From: Desulfobulbaceae bacterium UBA5123 | GTDB taxonomy: Bacteria > Desulfobacterota > Desulfobulbia > Desulfobulbales > UBA5123 | Assembly (NCBI GenBank): GCA_002415465.1 | Contig: DHYT01000001.1 | Span: 1-17,554 of the forward strand | DNA: 17,554 bases | Direction: 5' to 3' | Notes under the pieces: generated by a model | Seen by the model: only the letters and a program-made list of their open reading frames with translations | Told to the model about the DNA's origin: nothing | Database searches by the model: none | Made by a program: the position numbers and the translations under genes | Part shown: in pieces, positions 1-7,290 of the stretch | Position numbering within the stretch: the stretch's first letter is position 1 | How the letters are laid out: each line of letters begins with the position of its first letter

Positions 1-534
1 ATCGAGAGCATCATCAAGCTGCAGATGCGTTATGCCAGACTGGTGGGGGCGGCGGGGATGGTCGATGTCAACCTGCTGTTGGAGGACGCCCTGCGGATGC
101 TGGAGCAGTCCCTGGGCAAGCGCGAGGTGCGGGTCGAAAAGGATTTCGCCGAGTTGCCGCCGGTGCATATCGAGGAAACCAAGCTGTTGCAAGTGTTCGT
201 CAATCTGATCAAAAACGGCTATCAGGCCATGGACGACATCCCTCCCGGTCAGCGGCTCCTGCGGCTGACCACCTCCAGCGAGGGGGAGGGGGAGGGGGAG
301 GGGACGGGGTGGGTGGAGTTCCGGATCAGGGATGTGGGGGTTGGCTTTTCGCCCGAGGAGGAAAAAATGCTTTTTACCTTCGGGTATTCCACCAAGGAGA
401 AGGGGTCCGGGTTCGGGCTCCATTCCTGCGCCAATTACCTGATCGCCAACGGCGCCACCATTACCGCCACCAGCCCTGGGAAGGGGATGGGGGCGGAATT
501 CATCGTGCGCCTGCCGGTGGCGGCGCCGGCCTAG
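1..534 (+). CDS. Sensor histidine kinase, C-terminal part (5' end outside window)
   Basis: The reading frame is open from base 1, so the N-terminus and any sensor and His-phosphotransfer domains lie upstream. The 177 visible residues form a GHKL ATP-binding domain: an N-box (VNLIKNGYQAM), a G1 box (DVGVGF) and a combined F/G2 region (LFTFGYSTKEKGSGFGLH). The FGLH ending is, from memory, typical of a kinase subfamily often encoded beside response regulators whose receiver carries a PPGWDG motif; the next gene has exactly that motif (MPPGWDGM). A run of alternating Gly and Glu encoded by a GGGGGA repeat sits between the N-box and G1 box, where a surface loop is expected. It ends 111 bp before the next gene on the same strand. 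The inferred role is cytoplasmic autokinase donating phosphate to the downstream protein. The kinase call is firm; the signal is unknown. Confidence 0.9.
   Translation: MESIIKLQMRYARLVGAAGMVDVNLLLEDALRMLEQSLGKREVRVEKDFAELPPVHIEETKLLQVFVNLIKNGYQAMDDIPPGQRLLRLTTSSEGEGEGEGTGWVEFRIRDVGVGFSPEEEKMLFTFGYSTKEKGSGFGLHSCANYLIANGATITATSPGKGMGAEFIVRLPVAAPA
281..303 (+). repeat. G-rich hexanucleotide microsatellite (AGGGGG, about 3.8 copies)
   Basis: Adenines at 281, 287, 293 and 299 separate runs of five, five, five and four G, giving a period of exactly six bases inside the kinase coding region. The repeat encodes Gly-Glu dipeptides. Copy-number change would keep the reading frame. Four G-runs with one-base loops also satisfy the canonical G-quadruplex pattern on the coding strand. 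Confidence 0.85.
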
Positions 535-567
535 GGCGGGGATTTTTGGGGGAATGGATACTTGTTC

Positions 568-595
568 TTAACAGAAGGCTGGTGAAAATGATAAG
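568..595 (+). promoter_or_regulatory. Candidate sigma-70 promoter before the hybrid kinase
   Basis: TTAACA (568-573, five of six to the -35 consensus) is followed after 16 bp by GATAAG (590-595, four of six to the -10 consensus), in the 111-bp gap between the two kinase genes. The -10 lies inside GAAAATGATAAGCTTTGCT (584-602), which matches about 13 of 19 positions of the Fur-box consensus but has a poor second half-site. Both are pattern matches by eye. Confidence 0.3.
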
Positions 596-645
596 CTTTG
601 CTCGGTGGGTGCCGTTGCTGGATATCGAGAGTGTTTCGGGGAATT

Positions 646-3066
646 ATGGACGAATTTAACAGACGTATCTTGGTCATTGACGACGACCGCGAAATCTGGC
701 GCGCCTACCGAGATGTATTGCTGCCCATTGCCGTTGCGGACGCGCCGGGGAATCAGATGGCGCGGCTGTTGAACCCGGCCGTGGCGGCCGCCGAGACAGA
801 GCCTTGCTTCGAGATCTCTTTTGCCTCCCAGGGGCAGGAAGGGTTTGCCTTGGTCGAGGCGGGATTGCGTGACGGCGCGCCTATTGCGGTGGCCTTCATT
901 GATATCCGGATGCCTCCCGGCTGGGACGGCATGAAAACGGCGGCGGCGATCCGCCGTGTCGACCCCGGCGTCGAGATCGTCATCGTCACCGCCTTTTCCG
1001 ATCATACCCAGGAGGAGATCGTTAAGGTGGTCGGCGCCCCGGATAAGCTCCTCTTCCTGCGCAAGCCCTTTGATGCCGACGAACTGAAGCAGATCGCCAT
1101 CTCGCTGGTCGAAAAGTGGAATATCGCCCGCCGGGAGGAGGCGCAGCGGCGCGACCTGCAAACCATCCTCCGCACCACCCCGGCGGCGATCTTCACCGTC
1201 GACGGCGATCGGGTCGTCCGCTCCTGGAACCCTGCGGCCGAGAGGATAACCGGCTATTCGGAAGCCGAGGTCTTCGGTCTGCCCTGTCCCTTCAATACCA
1301 TCTTCGCCGTCGGTATCTGCCGCCACTGCCTTTTGACCGACTGTCAGAATCCTGAAATCGAGCGAACCCGCGAGATCCGTTTTGCCAACAAGAGCGGCGA
1401 GATGAAGACCATCCTGATCCGCCTCTCCCGGGTGTTGGATCGTGCCGGCAAATTCGTCAAGGCGGTGGAGAGTTTCTGGGATATCACCGCCCTCAAGGAG
1501 GCGGAGATCGCCCTCCATGATTCCGAGGAGCGGTTCCGCGCGCTGGTGGAAACCACCAGTGACATGGTCTGGGAGGTGGATGGGGAGGGTTTGTTCACCT
1601 ATTGCTCGCCGGTCTGCGAGGAGATCTACGGCTACCGGGCCGATGAGTTGCTGGGGACGCCGATCTTCGGCGATCTCTCCGACGCGGCGGATCGCGATCT
1701 TTTTGTCGGCTTGTTCCGTTCGTGCATTCGGAGTCGTGAAGGGTTCCGGTCGGTGGGGCGGCGTTGCCGGCGTAAGGACGGGCAACTGGTCTATATCGAT
1801 TCCAGCGCGGTGCCGGTGGTCGACGGGATGGGCAAGCTGGTGGGTTTCCGTGGCATCGACCGCGACATCACCGGCCGGAAAAAGCGCGAGGAGGAGAAGG
1901 CGCGGCTTGAGGAGCAGTACCGGCAGAGCCAGAAGATGGAGTCACTGGGCACCCTGGCGGGCGGCATCGCCCATGATCTCAACAACGTGCTGACGCCGAT
2001 CATGGGCAATGCCGAGTTGGCGATGCTGTTGCTCTCCCCCGGCCATCCGGCGGCCAAGAAGGTTCAGGACATCACCAAGTGCGTTGACCGGGCCTCGGAC
2101 CTGATCCGCAAGATTCTCGCCTTCAGCCGCAAACAGGTGTTGCAGCCGACGGCGCAGAATCTCAACGCGATCATCGAGGATTTCGGCAAGATTCTGCGGC
2201 GGCTGATCCGCGAGGATATTGCCATGGACATCGATTTGGACGACGACCTGCCGCCGGTGAGCGGGGATGCCGGGCAGCTGGAGCAGATCCTCATGAATCT
2301 GGTGGTCAACGCCGGCGACGCGGTCGCGGGCAATGGCCGGATCGTCATCCGGACCGGTCAGCTCTCCGTCGCACCCGACCGGTTCGTCGATGTCGACAAC
2401 AAACCCATCGTCGGCGATTTTGTGCTGCTGTCGGTCAGTGACAACGGCACGGGCATGGACCAGGAAACCGTGAAGCGGATCTTCGAGCCTTTTTTCACCA
2501 CCAAGGAGGTGGGCAAGGGAACCGGCATGGGGCTCTCCACCGTCTACGGCATCGTCCAGCAGCACAAGGGACATCTGCGCATCGAAACGGCGGTGGGCGA
2601 GGGAACCGCCTTTTATGTCTATCTCCGACAGGCGGCCCGCCAGGAGATGGTGGTGGAAAAACCAGCCGGGGTGCGGATCGTCACCGGCAACGAGACCATC
2701 CTGCTGGCCGAGGACGATCCCGGCGTCCGCGCTGTCACCGCCGATACCTTGCGGGAGTACGGCTATCAGGTCATCGAGGCCGCCAGTGGCGGAGAAGCGG
2801 TCAAGGTGTTTGAGCGGGAAAAGGAGCATATCGATCTGTTGCTCACCGATGTGATCATGCCCGGCATGCACGGTGATCAGGTGGCAAAGGTGCTGCGGGC
2901 CGGCAGGGCGGATCTGCCGGTTATCTATGTCAGCGGCTATACCTTTGACATGTCCGCCAAGGATCTCGAGAGCGACGGCAATGCAATCTTCGTGCAGAAG
3001 CCGTACCGGCAGGCGGCCATCGTCCAGGCGGTGCGTGATCTGCTCGACCGCAAGGGGCTGGGGTGA
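646..3066 (+). CDS. Soluble hybrid histidine kinase: REC-PAS-PAS-HisKA-HATPase-REC
   Basis: 806 residues from ATG 646, preceded by GGGGA at 638-642; an in-frame TTG at 598 lacks a ribosome site. Receiver 1 (about 6-158) has D12/D13, phospho-acceptor D86, T115 and K140, with an insertion of about 30 residues after the first helix. PAS 1 (about 170-285) holds four clustered cysteines (C214, C225, C228, C233). PAS 2 (about 290-410) is followed by a short coiled linker, the phospho-accepting H443 (AHDLNN), N-box N555, G1 D599 and a GKGTGMGL glycine box at 623-630. Receiver 2 (about 683-803) has D690/D691, D735, S763 and K785. No membrane segment or signal peptide is seen, so it should be cytoplasmic. 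It lies downstream of another kinase and 42 bp before a TonB receptor gene. Receiver 1 may take phosphate from the upstream kinase (inference). No DNA-binding output domain is present. Confidence 0.95.
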   Translation: MDEFNRRILVIDDDREIWRAYRDVLLPIAVADAPGNQMARLLNPAVAAAETEPCFEISFASQGQEGFALVEAGLRDGAPIAVAFIDIRMPPGWDGMKTAAAIRRVDPGVEIVIVTAFSDHTQEEIVKVVGAPDKLLFLRKPFDADELKQIAISLVEKWNIARREEAQRRDLQTILRTTPAAIFTVDGDRVVRSWNPAAERITGYSEAEVFGLPCPFNTIFAVGICRHCLLTDCQNPEIERTREIRFANKSGEMKTILIRLSRVLDRAGKFVKAVESFWDITALKEAEIALHDSEERFRALVETTSDMVWEVDGEGLFTYCSPVCEEIYGYRADELLGTPIFGDLSDAADRDLFVGLFRSCIRSREGFRSVGRRCRRKDGQLVYIDSSAVPVVDGMGKLVGFRGIDRDITGRKKREEEKARLEEQYRQSQKMESLGTLAGGIAHDLNNVLTPIMGNAELAMLLLSPGHPAAKKVQDITKCVDRASDLIRKILAFSRKQVLQPTAQNLNAIIEDFGKILRRLIREDIAMDIDLDDDLPPVSGDAGQLEQILMNLVVNAGDAVAGNGRIVIRTGQLSVAPDRFVDVDNKPIVGDFVLLSVSDNGTGMDQETVKRIFEPFFTTKEVGKGTGMGLSTVYGIVQQHKGHLRIETAVGEGTAFYVYLRQAARQEMVVEKPAGVRIVTGNETILLAEDDPGVRAVTADTLREYGYQVIEAASGGEAVKVFEREKEHIDLLLTDVIMPGMHGDQVAKVLRAGRADLPVIYVSGYTFDMSAKDLESDGNAIFVQKPYRQAAIVQAVRDLLDRKGLG

Positions 3067-3080
3067 GGCCGGGGGATAAG

Positions 3081-3125
3081 ATGAATATGAACAAACGGGG
3101 TGGCGTGCATGGGAGTGAACAGTAA
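3081..3125 (+). other. 14-codon upstream ORF overlapping the TonB receptor start
   Basis: ATG 3081 follows a GGGGGA run (3071-3076) at good ribosome-binding distance and reads MNMNKRGGVHGSEQ before TAA at 3123-3125. It overlaps the receptor start at 3109 in another frame. It could be a leader peptide coupling translation to the receptor, or it could show that the true receptor start is here with a one-base indel in the assembly, since its Lys/Arg residues would suit a signal-peptide n-region. It could also be chance. Confidence 0.2.
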
Positions 3126-5325
3126 GAAGTTGTTGGCGCGCGGAGGCGCACTGCTGCTGGCATTGGCGATCAACGGCAATCTGGCTGAGCCGGCCGCCGC
3201 CGCCACCGAGGCGGAGAAGCTTGAGGAGGTGCGGGAGATGTTTTCTTCCAAGTTTCAGGAGGAAGACTACTACCGCACCGACCGGCTGTTGCTCACCGCC
3301 ACCGGCAACCTCCAGTCCCTGCATCGGGCGCCGGCGGTGGCCTCGGTGATCACCGCCGAGGAGATCGAACAGATGGGCGCGACTTCCCTGGACGAGGTGC
3401 TGGAATCGGTGCCGGGCCTCCATGTGGGCATCTCCACCAAGAACCGGATGGCGCCGCTCTATTCCATCCGCGGCATCCACACCAGCATCAATCCGCAGGT
3501 ATTGCTGATGGTCAACGGCCTGCCGGTCACCTACACCTACACCGGCGGCCGCCCCGAAACCTTCAAGATGCCGATGACCGCTGTCTCCAGGGTGGAGGTG
3601 ATTCGTGGACCAGGTTCGGCGGTGTACGGTGCCGACGCCTTTGCCGGGGTGATCAACGTCATCACCAAGAAGAGCTATGAGATGGACGGCACCGCGATGG
3701 GGATTCGGGGCGGCTCCTTTGACAGTCGCGGCGCCTGGTTGCAGCACGGCGGCAAACTGGGGAGTTGGGACGTGGCCATGACCTTGGAGCATACGGCCAG
3801 CAGCGGCGACCCGGACCGGATCGTCGACAGCGACCTGCAGACGCTTTTGGGGCCGGCCGCCTCGCTGGCCCCAGGGGAGGTGGACAGCAATTACAAGATC
3901 TGGGACGGTTCGCTGGAACTCTCCCGCGGCAACTGGACCATGCGGTTCTGGAACTGGCTTCAGGATGAGGGGGGCCTCGGCCTCGGCGTCGCCCAGGCCC
4001 TGGCTCCTCTGAATAACGAAAAGTTCGAGCGGTTTCAGGCCGATGTTACTTACCGGGCCGAGGATATCCTGCCCGAATGGGATATGAGCGCCCGGCTGAG
4101 CTACGTCTATATGTACGACGATGCCTTCCTCCATCTCCTGCCGCCGGGCGCCGCAGTGCCAGTGGGCGCGGACGGCAATATCGATTTTGTCAATCCGGTC
4201 GGGGCCGTCTCCTTCCCTGATGGTATCATCGGCAACCCCAGCATTGTCGAGCATCAAAGCGGCCTGGACCTCACCGCCTTCTATTCCGGTCTCAACAAGC
4301 ATCTCTGGCGGTTCGGCACCGGCTTTAAATACATGGTCGATATAACCGAGGAGTCCAAGAATTTCGGCCCCGGCACCGCTCTGGATGGGGGGGCGCCGCC
4401 GCCGGTGCAGGACGGCACCATGACCGATATCTCGCAAGCGGATATCTTCATGCAGAACCAGCGGCGCCAGATCGCCTATTGTTCCATCCAGGACGAGTGG
4501 TCTTTTGCCAAGAAGTGGCAGCTGACCGGCGGCGTCCGTTTCGACCATTACTCGGATTTCGGCAATACCGTCAACCCCAGGGCGGCCCTGGTCTGGGAAA
4601 CAACCCCGACGTTTACCAGCAAGCTGCTTTACGGCAAGGCCTTCAGGCCGCCTTCCCTGGTGGAGCAGTTCGCCACCAACAATCCCTCAGCGCAGGGGAA
4701 TCCGGATCTCGAGCCTGAAACCATCGAAACCTATGAACTTGCCTTCGACTATCAGGCCACGCCTTCCTTACGGCTGATGCTCAATCTCTTCGCCTATGAG
4801 GTAGAGGATCTCATCGAAATGGTTCCCGACCCGGCCCCTTCTGCGACCAGTACCTCCCAGAACAACAAGAATCAGAAAGGGCACGGTTACGAATTGGAGG
4901 CGGATTGGGCGGCCACCGACACCCTGCGGTTGCGCGGGAATTTCTCCTATCAACGCTCCAGGGACAAGGATACCAAGGCCTTGGTTGCCGAAGCACCCGG
5001 GTGGCAACTCTTCCTGGACGGTTACTGGGAATTTCTTCCCAAGTGGGGGCTTGACACCCAGGTCATCTGGGTGGGTGACCGTCGTCGCAACATGGCCGAC
5101 GAGCAGGCGGTGACCAACCCCTATCCGGTGCGTGCCGAGATCGACGACTACCTCCTTACCCATCTTTCCCTCCATCGCAAGAAGATCGCCGGCCACTGGG
5201 ATGCATCGCTTACGGTGCGTAATCTCTTTGATGTCGATGCCCGTGAGCCCGGCCCCACCACCACCCAGGGCGATTTCCCTTTGCCCGGGCGGAGCATTTT
5301 GGGGCAGTTGCGGTATGCGTTCTGA
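3109..5325 (+). CDS. TonB-dependent outer-membrane receptor (first copy)
   Basis: 738 residues from ATG 3109, with GGGG at 3097-3100 as ribosome site. A signal peptide (about 1-31: Lys/Arg n-region, Leu/Ala core, AAA cleavage zone) leads to a charged segment (about 34-56) and a TonB-box-like DRLLLTAT (58-65). The plug domain (about 74-190) has the signature RVEVIRGPGSAVYG and ends in GVINVITK. The rest is a 22-strand-type beta-barrel with alternating aromatic strands, ending in the terminal Phe expected of an outer-membrane barrel. The family imports Fe-siderophores, haem, cobalamin or other ligands using TonB-ExbBD energy; the ligand cannot be read here. No STN signalling domain is present. 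The gene lies 42 bp after the hybrid kinase and 22 bp before the citrate-synthase-like pair, so co-transcription is likely. Its N-terminal segment is nearly identical to that of the receptor at 9186. Confidence 0.95.
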   Translation: MGVNSKKLLARGGALLLALAINGNLAEPAAAATEAEKLEEVREMFSSKFQEEDYYRTDRLLLTATGNLQSLHRAPAVASVITAEEIEQMGATSLDEVLESVPGLHVGISTKNRMAPLYSIRGIHTSINPQVLLMVNGLPVTYTYTGGRPETFKMPMTAVSRVEVIRGPGSAVYGADAFAGVINVITKKSYEMDGTAMGIRGGSFDSRGAWLQHGGKLGSWDVAMTLEHTASSGDPDRIVDSDLQTLLGPAASLAPGEVDSNYKIWDGSLELSRGNWTMRFWNWLQDEGGLGLGVAQALAPLNNEKFERFQADVTYRAEDILPEWDMSARLSYVYMYDDAFLHLLPPGAAVPVGADGNIDFVNPVGAVSFPDGIIGNPSIVEHQSGLDLTAFYSGLNKHLWRFGTGFKYMVDITEESKNFGPGTALDGGAPPPVQDGTMTDISQADIFMQNQRRQIAYCSIQDEWSFAKKWQLTGGVRFDHYSDFGNTVNPRAALVWETTPTFTSKLLYGKAFRPPSLVEQFATNNPSAQGNPDLEPETIETYELAFDYQATPSLRLMLNLFAYEVEDLIEMVPDPAPSATSTSQNNKNQKGHGYELEADWAATDTLRLRGNFSYQRSRDKDTKALVAEAPGWQLFLDGYWEFLPKWGLDTQVIWVGDRRRNMADEQAVTNPYPVRAEIDDYLLTHLSLHRKKIAGHWDASLTVRNLFDVDAREPGPTTTQGDFPLPGRSILGQLRYAF

Positions 5326-5347
5326 TGTTTTTGGATGGCAAGGCCGC

Positions 5348-6184
5348 ATGAAAGGAGACATTCCCCAAGAGCAGAAAAGGGATATCCGCTTTGCGGATCG
5401 AACCGCGACCAGAATCTGGCAGGAAGAGGCGGCGCCGGGCAATCCCTATCTGGCGACAAGTTGCCGCTGTCACGGCTATGATCTCATGGAACTGTTGCGG
5501 AAGCGGAGTTTCGTGGAGGTGCTTTTTCTCCTCTTCAATGGTGAATTGCCGACCACGGAACAGGGGCAGTTGCTGGAATCTTTGCTGATTGCCTTCATCA
5601 ATCCCGGACCCCGGCATCCGGCGACTAGGGCGGCGATGAATGCCGGGGTTGGCAGCACCTTCCCGCAGCATATACTACCCATTGCCCTCTCGGTGGCGGG
5701 CGGCTCCTATCTCGGCGGCGAAGAGGTGGAGCAGGCCATGCGGTTTCTGCGCAAGAATCAGCACGGAGAGCCGGGGCCGCTGGCCGCCGAGTTGCTGCGG
5801 AGTGCAGCACGCCCGGCGGAGGGTGATTGGCATATCGCGCCGGGGTTTGGCAGCCGCTTCGGTTCCATCGACCCATTCCCCCAGCTGATCGCCGCGGAAT
5901 ATGCGCGGCTGCCGGCTAGTGGCAGGGCTCTTGCCTGGGGGGCGGCCTTTGCCGATGCATTGCATTCCGAGGGGCTGGGGTGGGTCGCCACCGGGGTGGT
6001 TGCTGCAGCGTTGTGCGATTTGGGGTTTCATCCCCGGGCCGGGGCCGGCCTGTTTCAGATTATGTGCGCACCCGGACTCTTGGCCCACGGTCTTGAACTG
6101 GCCAACAAGCCCGTTACCGCCATGCCCTTTTTGGACGAGGAACACTATGTCATCCCTGAAGAAGCGCGAAACCGGAAGATCTGA
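5348..6184 (+). CDS. Citrate synthase / citryl-CoA lyase-fold protein, first of a pair
   Basis: 278 residues from ATG 5348 (AAGG at 5340-5343); an in-frame ATG at 5315, overlapping the receptor stop, is an alternative that would couple translation. The overall pattern is that of the large domain of the citrate synthase superfamily and of small citryl-CoA lyases: an early RSFVEVLFLLFNGELP stretch, NPGPRHPATRAAMNAG near 85-100, PGFGSRFGSIDP at 165-176, and ALCDLGF...GLFQIMCAPGLLAHGLE at 221-250. By eye alignment, the catalytic His of the usual GFGH motif is Ser169, and the catalytic Asp of NVD falls at Gly211. The length (about 280) is far below a full citrate synthase (about 400-430). It overlaps the next gene by 38 bp, suggesting a heteromeric complex. 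Fold assignment is good; enzymatic activity is doubtful. Confidence 0.8.
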   Translation: MKGDIPQEQKRDIRFADRTATRIWQEEAAPGNPYLATSCRCHGYDLMELLRKRSFVEVLFLLFNGELPTTEQGQLLESLLIAFINPGPRHPATRAAMNAGVGSTFPQHILPIALSVAGGSYLGGEEVEQAMRFLRKNQHGEPGPLAAELLRSAARPAEGDWHIAPGFGSRFGSIDPFPQLIAAEYARLPASGRALAWGAAFADALHSEGLGWVATGVVAAALCDLGFHPRAGAGLFQIMCAPGLLAHGLELANKPVTAMPFLDEEHYVIPEEARNRKI

Positions 6185-6995
6185 TACCGCCTTCTGGGAG
6201 GAGCGACGCGGCAAGATCTTTGCCAGCCGTGGCGGTTGGGTGGTCGGTGAGGCCGTCTATAACAGCGGCTACTCGATGATGGATGAACTGGTGGGCAGGG
6301 CCTCCTTTTTCCAGGTGCTGGTCTTGAATGTAACCGGCCGCTTGCCGGAGCGTCGCCTTGGTGACTGGCTGGATGCCGTCTTTATCTGCATGAGTTGGCC
6401 TGATGCCAGGATATGGTGCAACCAGATCGGCAGCTTGGCCGGAACCATGCAGGCATCGCCGGTGGCGGGGGTATCGGCCGGGGTGCTGGCATCCGACTCA
6501 CCGATGTATGGCGTCACCCCTCTGGTGGCGGCGAGCCGGTTTATTGTCGAGGCGCTACGGCAAAAAAAACAGGGACTCTCCGTGGAGGCCATAGTAGAGG
6601 GACAGAAACGTCGCCCTGGCGCCAAGCCGGTTATCGTTGGCTATGCGCGGCCCATCGCCACCGGCGATGGCCGGATACCTGCCATGGTGCGGGTGGCCGA
6701 CGCGTTGGACTTCGCGGTGGGCGAACATCTTGCCCTTGCCTTTGAGATAGAGAAGGTATTGCTGACGCAATATCAGGAGACCATGAATATTGCGGGCTAT
6801 ATAACAGCGTTTCTGTGTGATCAAGGGTTTACGACCACGGAAATTTACCGGCTGTTCAGCGTTTTGGTCAATGCCGGGATCCATGCCACCTATGTCGAGG
6901 CGGCCGACCGACCGCCCGAGTCATTCTTTCCTTTACAATGTGAGGACATCGATTACCAGGGTGTTTCGCCCCGAGTTGTCCCTGAAAAGGGTTGA
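6147..6995 (+). CDS. Citrate synthase / citryl-CoA lyase-fold protein, second of a pair
   Basis: 282 residues from ATG 6147, with GAGG at 6137-6140 inside the preceding gene; the 38-bp overlap implies translational coupling. The family pattern appears as MMDELVGRASFFQVLVLNVTG (split across 44-64), GSLAGTMQASPVAGVSAGVL (95-114), VIVGYARPIATGDGR (162-176) and MNIAGYITAFLCDQGF (213-228). At the His position of GFGH this protein has Ala167, and at the Asp of NVD it has Ala217. With the partner protein this makes two halves that both seem to lack standard catalytic residues, unless sites are completed across the interface by other residues. It could be a structural or ligand-binding partner, or catalyse a different Claisen-type reaction. 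A 295-bp gap follows, so it is probably the last gene of the run that starts with the receptor. Confidence 0.75.
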   Translation: MSSLKKRETGRSDTAFWEERRGKIFASRGGWVVGEAVYNSGYSMMDELVGRASFFQVLVLNVTGRLPERRLGDWLDAVFICMSWPDARIWCNQIGSLAGTMQASPVAGVSAGVLASDSPMYGVTPLVAASRFIVEALRQKKQGLSVEAIVEGQKRRPGAKPVIVGYARPIATGDGRIPAMVRVADALDFAVGEHLALAFEIEKVLLTQYQETMNIAGYITAFLCDQGFTTTEIYRLFSVLVNAGIHATYVEAADRPPESFFPLQCEDIDYQGVSPRVVPEKG

Positions 6996-7290
6996 TTCAC
7001 CTTTATTTCCTGCCCCCCTCGTCTCTAAAAATACCTCCTTTTTCGCACCCCTTGTTACCAAGCGTTGCCTCCCTATTACCCGCCGTTCATCCGGATCGCG
7101 TTTGCTCGTTCGGTGATAATGATTGCCACTGTTGTCTAGGTATGTGTTAGGTTTGAAAAGATACGCCATCTCAAGGTGTTATGGAAATGTTAGGTGTTGT
7201 CGGGGGCTGATCGTTTCGGTATGGTGGCAGGAAATTGACCGAGTTGGGGGTTGTGTCTGAGGTGATTTACTGAAAAAGGGGAGGGAGGCC
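6996..7290 (+). other. Regulatory intergenic region before the ThDP enzyme gene
   Basis: 295 bp without a convincing gene and clearly less GC-rich than its neighbours. The first 90 bp are strongly pyrimidine-rich on the + strand. The middle holds the Fur-like palindrome at 7114-7128. TGTTAGGT occurs twice, at 7145-7152 and 7188-7195, 43 bp apart. No clear intrinsic terminator for the preceding gene and no well-spaced -35/-10 pair was found. The ribosome site GGGGAGG at 7278-7284 belongs to the next gene. Confidence 0.6.
7114..7128 (+). promoter_or_regulatory. Fur-box-like operator
   Basis: TGATAATGATTGCCA matches 12 of the 14 informative bases of the 7-1-7 Fur inverted repeat (TGATAAT-N-ATTATCA): the left half is perfect and the right half is five of seven. 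It contains GATAAT, which could double as a -10 element. It lies 162 bp before the ThDP enzyme gene, between two TonB receptor genes. Iron-dependent repression of 7291-9072 is inferred, not shown. Confidence 0.5.

Noticed and set aside
598..645. TTG 598 as start of the hybrid kinase
   Set aside because: No ribosome site, and the receiver domain begins a few residues after ATG 646.
1942..4548. 868-codon minus-strand frame opposite the hybrid kinase and the first receptor
   Set aside because: It crosses a gene boundary on the other strand, has no recognisable domain, and shows antisense-type composition.
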